Origin: a bacterium BMS3Abin14
GTDB lineage: Bacteria; BMS3Abin14
DNA length: 64,000 bases
Assembly (NCBI GenBank): GCA_002897695.1
Contig: BDTG01000008.1
Span: 105,345 to 169,344, forward strand
Direction: 5' to 3'
Positions 61,159 through 64,000 of this stretch are shown piece by piece (within the stretch, counting starts at the first letter, position 1; every line of letters starts with the position of its first letter). The notes under the pieces were generated by a model, which searched no databases, was not told the DNA's origin, and saw nothing but the letters and a program-made list of their open reading frames with translations. Position numbers and translations under genes: made by a program.

Positions 61159-62406
61159 CTACTCCTGATCATCTGTCAGCTCGGGAGCCTGAAGGTCCCT
61201 GGACAGTTTTTCCACGGGTTCAAGGGGGATGATCTCCTTCATGCTTCCGGAACTCATCTCGTTGAATCTCCTGGCCGAGACAAGGACACGACTCTCCATG
61301 GAGGACACTGCCCTGTTGTAGGAGTCCACCGCCTTGTCTAACCCCTTGCCCACCCCTGCGAAGTGGTCAGCGAGGACCCTCAGCCGTTCGTAGAGTTCCC
61401 GGCCCAGATTCCAGATGGACTGGGCGCTTTCCGCCACCTTTTCCTGCTGCCACCCGTAAGCGACCGCCTTGAGAAGGGCAATGAGGGTAGTCGGGGTAGC
61501 CAGGATGACCCGCTGTTCCACCCCTGCCTCAATGAGACTGGGGTCCTTCTCTAACGCAGCGGAAAAAAAGTTCTCACCGGGTATGAACATGACCACAAAC
61601 TCGGGCGACTGGTCAAACTGTTCCCAGTAACCTTTTTCGGCGAGTTTTTTCATGTGGTCCCTGATGTGCCGGGCATGCCTTTTAAGCTGGGTATCCCTCT
61701 CTCCGTCATCCTGTGTTTCCTGAGCGTCCATGTAGGCCTCAAGTGGTGATTTGGCATCTACCACAATTTTTTTGTCCCCCGGAAGCCTGACAATGAGGTC
61801 GGGGCGCAGCCTTCCGTCCTCGGTATTCACCGACTCCTGTTCGACGAAATCGCAGTGATCCAGCATCCCGGCCAGTTCCACAACCCGTTTGAGCTGCATC
61901 TCCCCCCACTGGCCCCGGACGACAGGCGAACGAAGGGCCTTGACAAGGTTTCCGGTCTCCAGCCTGAGATTCTCCTGTGTGCTGGACATCTGTCTGACCT
62001 GTTCTTTCAGTTCACCGTAGGCCTCCTGGCGTACTTTTTCAAGATCGTGGATCTTTGAATCGACCTTTTCCAGGGACTGTTTGATCGGCAGTACAAGATT
62101 CTCCACGGCCTGCTGCCTCTTCTCCATGTCCCCCCTGGCCTGGGACTGGAGCTTTTCAAGTTCAAGTTTGGCCATCTCAAGGAAGGTTTTGCCGCTGCTC
62201 TGCAGGACGTCGGAGGAAAGCGCCTTGAAGGTGTCGCTCAGGGTCTCCCTGGCGGTTTCGACAACCCTGAGGTTTTCCGCGGCCGCCTCCCTCTCGAGCT
62301 TGATAGTGGTTTCCAGACGAACGATCTTCGTCCTGACGACCAGCCAGGCCAGTATGGCGCCGGCAGCGAAGCCGGCAACGGCGAGAACTATGGCAGAGAC
62401 ATCCAT
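61159..62406 (-). CDS. rmuC: DNA recombination protein RmuC
   Basis: 415 residues. An N-terminal membrane helix (about 4-23) is followed by a long coiled coil (about 25-145) and the RmuC nuclease-like domain with [45 protein letters not shown] (PD-(D/E)xK-like residues) and [16 protein letters not shown]. RmuC limits DNA inversion at short inverted repeats; this chromosome stretch has many palindromes. GGAGGAAC precedes the ATG. It stands alone. Confidence 0.92.
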   Translation of the reverse strand: MDVSAIVLAVAGFAAGAILAWLVVRTKIVRLETTIKLEREAAAENLRVVETARETLSDTFKALSSDVLQSSGKTFLEMAKLELEKLQSQARGDMEKRQQAVENLVLPIKQSLEKVDSKIHDLEKVRQEAYGELKEQVRQMSSTQENLRLETGNLVKALRSPVVRGQWGEMQLKRVVELAGMLDHCDFVEQESVNTEDGRLRPDLIVRLPGDKKIVVDAKSPLEAYMDAQETQDDGERDTQLKRHARHIRDHMKKLAEKGYWEQFDQSPEFVVMFIPGENFFSAALEKDPSLIEAGVEQRVILATPTTLIALLKAVAYGWQQEKVAESAQSIWNLGRELYERLRVLADHFAGVGKGLDKAVDSYNRAVSSMESRVLVSARRFNEMSSGSMKEIIPLEPVEKLSRDLQAPELTDDQE

Positions 62407-62743
62407 GGGGCTGTTCCTCCAGGATAAATGTGAATGGTCTCATCATAGAGGAGGGGCAGGAGGAGTTCAACGAGGATTTTCCGTACGGGGGTTTCGTGCT
62501 ATCCTTTCTCAAGAGTTGGTTCATCCGGCTAAAGCGCGCACCTTTATTATTTTGCTGTCATTGCGAGGACCCTGAGCTTGTCGAAGAGGACGCGGCAATC
62601 CCGGGGAGTAAAAGCTAATTCATCACAGTCACGCCGATGGCGTGATTTGGAGGTCACCCCACAGGGTTTTTAAAGAAAGGTTTTAAAAAACACGGTTCAT
62701 CACAAATAATGCGTACCTCATTGCATCTAAAGGCACGATTTAA
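62407..62743. other. Intergenic region with repeat fragments
   Basis: No gene is supported. It holds the dispersed segment TTGCGAGGACCCTGAGCTTG near 62564 with GACGCGGCAATCCCGG close by, which recurs inverted near 6280, and AGGTCACCCCACAGGGTT near 62649, which recurs inverted near 2700. These look like worn palindromic repeat elements. Confidence 0.5.
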
Positions 62744-63388
62744 CAGGGATGAAGGGGATGGCGGGGCAAACGCATCGTCCTGGACGAGATCCACCGTTTG
62801 AACAATCCGTCTCAACTGCTCAAGATCGCCGCGGACTATTATCCGGAAACCGGGGTTCTCGCGACCGGTTCCTCCACATTGGGGGCATCCGCCAGGTTCA
62901 GCGACACTCTGACCGGCAGGAAAGCAGAACTCTGGCTGACTCCCATGATCGAGGCTGATCTTGGAGATTTCGAATCCCCGAATCTTGACCATCGGTTTTT
63001 TTTCGGGGGACTGCCTCCCTTTTTCCTCGAGGAAAGCCGTGGAGATCGTGTCCGCGCCGAAAGCCTACGGATTTGACACCGGTTTTACCTGTTTTTTCAA
63101 AGGGTGGAGAGATCTGAGGCCTGAAGACCGGGGGCGCCTTTGGGAACATTACGTTCTCAACGAAATACAGGGCAACATGCAGACAAGGAAAATCAACTAT
63201 TGGCGGACGAGTTCTCTCCCGGCAATCTGAGAATCTTTCGCCGACGCTACCCTGAAGGAACGAATCTGGTTGTATCCGCCGATGTTGATAGACCTTTTGC
63301 CCGGGAGATAGACGGATTGAAAGTCCGCTTTGTCGGCATGAACGGTTTGATAAAGGAGCTTAAAGAAATCTCTGATGCCGGAACATGA
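62744..63388 (+). pseudogene. Remnant of a DUF4143-type AAA ATPase
   Basis: Three pieces of one protein in two frames. Piece 1 (62744 to about 63040) has Walker B (RIVLDEIHRLNNPSQLLKIA), then GVLATGSSTLGASARFSDTL and GGLPPFFLEES. Piece 2 (about 63036-63215, shifted frame) begins EIVSAPKAYGFDTGF and contains WEHYVLNEIQGNMQTRKINYW. Piece 3 (about 63215-63388, first frame again) reads GNLRIFRRRYPEGTNLVVSA to GLKVRFVGMNGLIKEL. Compared with intact family members, the N-terminal half with Walker A, a long middle stretch and the acidic nuclease-like segment are missing. A decayed accessory gene. Confidence 0.75.
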
Positions 63389-63833
63389 ATTATGGTTTTC
63401 AAGGAAAGGCCGGCTGAGGATCCTCTGCTTTCCAGCCACGGGTGCCAAAGATTGTTTCACGTCAAGATCACCACTCGGGAGGGTGTGTGGCCCTCATCTT
63501 GCGACTCCACTCCTGCCATTATGCCTTCCATGCCGGGGTCTGGCACCAATCCTCCAAGCCTCTCGTTCCCTGCCTGGGTCTGGCACCAATGCTTGAAGCG
63601 GTCCTGCACTCCCCCCTTCCAATCAACAACCATTCCAAAATCTCCTTTAAAATCAAACTCTTGCCACCAATCTCCATTTGCAGTAATATGACGCTGTTTT
63701 CTGGGGGGACCTTCTTGCCGCCGGCATCCTGGCATTTCCTTTTCATCCGACGACAAAATCATTCCAACACCGATTTTTCATTAATGATAAATGATTTATT
63801 CGGCCATTTCCGGTAAACGATGGGGAGAAAAGT
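63389..63833. other. Intergenic region with a short tandem repeat
   Basis: No gene is supported; the minus frame at 63457-63762 shows no family features. Two 25-base copies lie at 63526-63550 and 63566-63590, sharing GGGTCTGGCACCAAT and differing at two positions, spaced by 15 bases. Confidence 0.5.
63526..63590. repeat. Two-copy direct repeat with GGGTCTGGCACCAAT
   Basis: Copies at 63526-63550 and 63566-63590 match at 23 of 25 positions, with a 40-base period. Each contains TGCC...GGCA, a small palindrome. Sequences of this type often lie near REP-associated transposases, but no transposase is present here. Confidence 0.55.
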
Positions 63834-64000
63834 ATGGATGAGGTGAAGCAGCGCATAGCCCCTCCCGGCCCTGGAGCATCCGGCATCCGGGACAACCACC
63901 ATAGAGGATCGATAGGTGAATTTCTCAAAGAGAAGATCCTCCGAGGCTCGGACCTCTCCTTCGTCTCCGCTTATTTCACCATTTACGCATATGACGCCCT
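63834..64000 (+). CDS. Start of a phospholipase-D-like/helicase-type protein (cut by window edge)
   Basis: GGGGAG stands six bases before the ATG, and the frame stays open to the window end (55 residues). After a variable start, the product reads GSIGEFLKEKILRGSDLSFV then SAYFTIYAYDA, which matches the N-terminal phospholipase-D-like region found in large SNF2-type helicases of bacterial accessory and defence regions. The catalytic and helicase motifs would lie outside the window, so the class is a guess from this segment. Confidence 0.55.
   Translation, partial: MDEVKQRIAPPGPGASGIRDNHHRGSIGEFLKEKILRGSDLSFVSAYFTIYAYDA

Noticed and set aside
63526-63590. Possible CRISPR array
   Set aside because: Only two 25-base repeats with a 15-base spacer, and no cas genes.

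Overview
The window is about 64 kb of a GC-rich bacterial chromosome with densely packed, long co-oriented gene runs. A complete type II secretion (T2SS) operon with a GspN gene of the kind found in Geobacter-like bacteria, oxygen-sensitive enzymes (a tungsten aldehyde:ferredoxin oxidoreductase-family enzyme and a KamA radical-SAM aminomutase-family enzyme), a PPi-type phosphofructokinase and several palindromic intergenic repeat families suggest an anaerobic, diderm, deltaproteobacteria-like (Desulfobacterota-type) lineage. I cannot name a genus. No rRNA, tRNA, CRISPR array or intact insertion sequence was seen.

Layout. 1-2383 (+): end of panC, panD, then rtcB flanked by two copies of a structured repeat. 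2384-2959: repeat mosaic. 2960-5595 (-): a secreted subtilase with a CFI-type C-terminus, preceded and translationally coupled to a free-standing subtilase-propeptide-like protein. 5658-6472: hairpin-rich non-coding DNA. 6473-29171 (-): a nearly unbroken run of 22 genes: pfkA, gpsA, an RDD protein, pgpA, a CinA-type amidase, thpR, recA, pilT, alaS, a fibronectin-type lipoprotein, then gspC-D-E-F-G-H-I-K-L-M-N (no gspJ). 29616-30625 (+): rsmI and a 59-residue Cys-rich gene. 30711-36082 (-): the cell-shape operon mreB-mreC-mreD-mrdA-rodA, divergent from ppiD (+), with good promoters for both. 38350-42412 (-): a KamA-family enzyme, a methyltransferase and an RlmD/RumA-type RNA methyltransferase.

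42461-54816 (-) is the most unusual part. It encodes two large envelope proteins built from chitobiase-C-terminal-like repeats plus a six-bladed two-component-type propeller, a 613-residue protein I do not recognise, a chromosomal ParM-type actin, an FHA protein with a zinc ribbon, a membrane HD-GYP protein, a repeat-helical lipoprotein, a small conserved-looking protein and an M23 endopeptidase. The tight spacing suggests one operon. A second actin next to envelope, cyclic-di-GMP and peptidoglycan functions could be an undescribed cytoskeleton-envelope system, but this is inference.

54943-62406 holds a degenerate medium-chain dehydrogenase (+), an operon of AOR-family enzyme, class II aldolase and FHA-sigma54 activator (-), a membrane polysaccharide deacetylase with a B-box-like zinc finger (+) and rmuC (-). 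The right end (62407-64000) is accessory in character: a decayed DUF4143-type ATPase, a tandem repeat, and the start of a gene with a phospholipase-D-like N-terminus typical of helicase-associated proteins.
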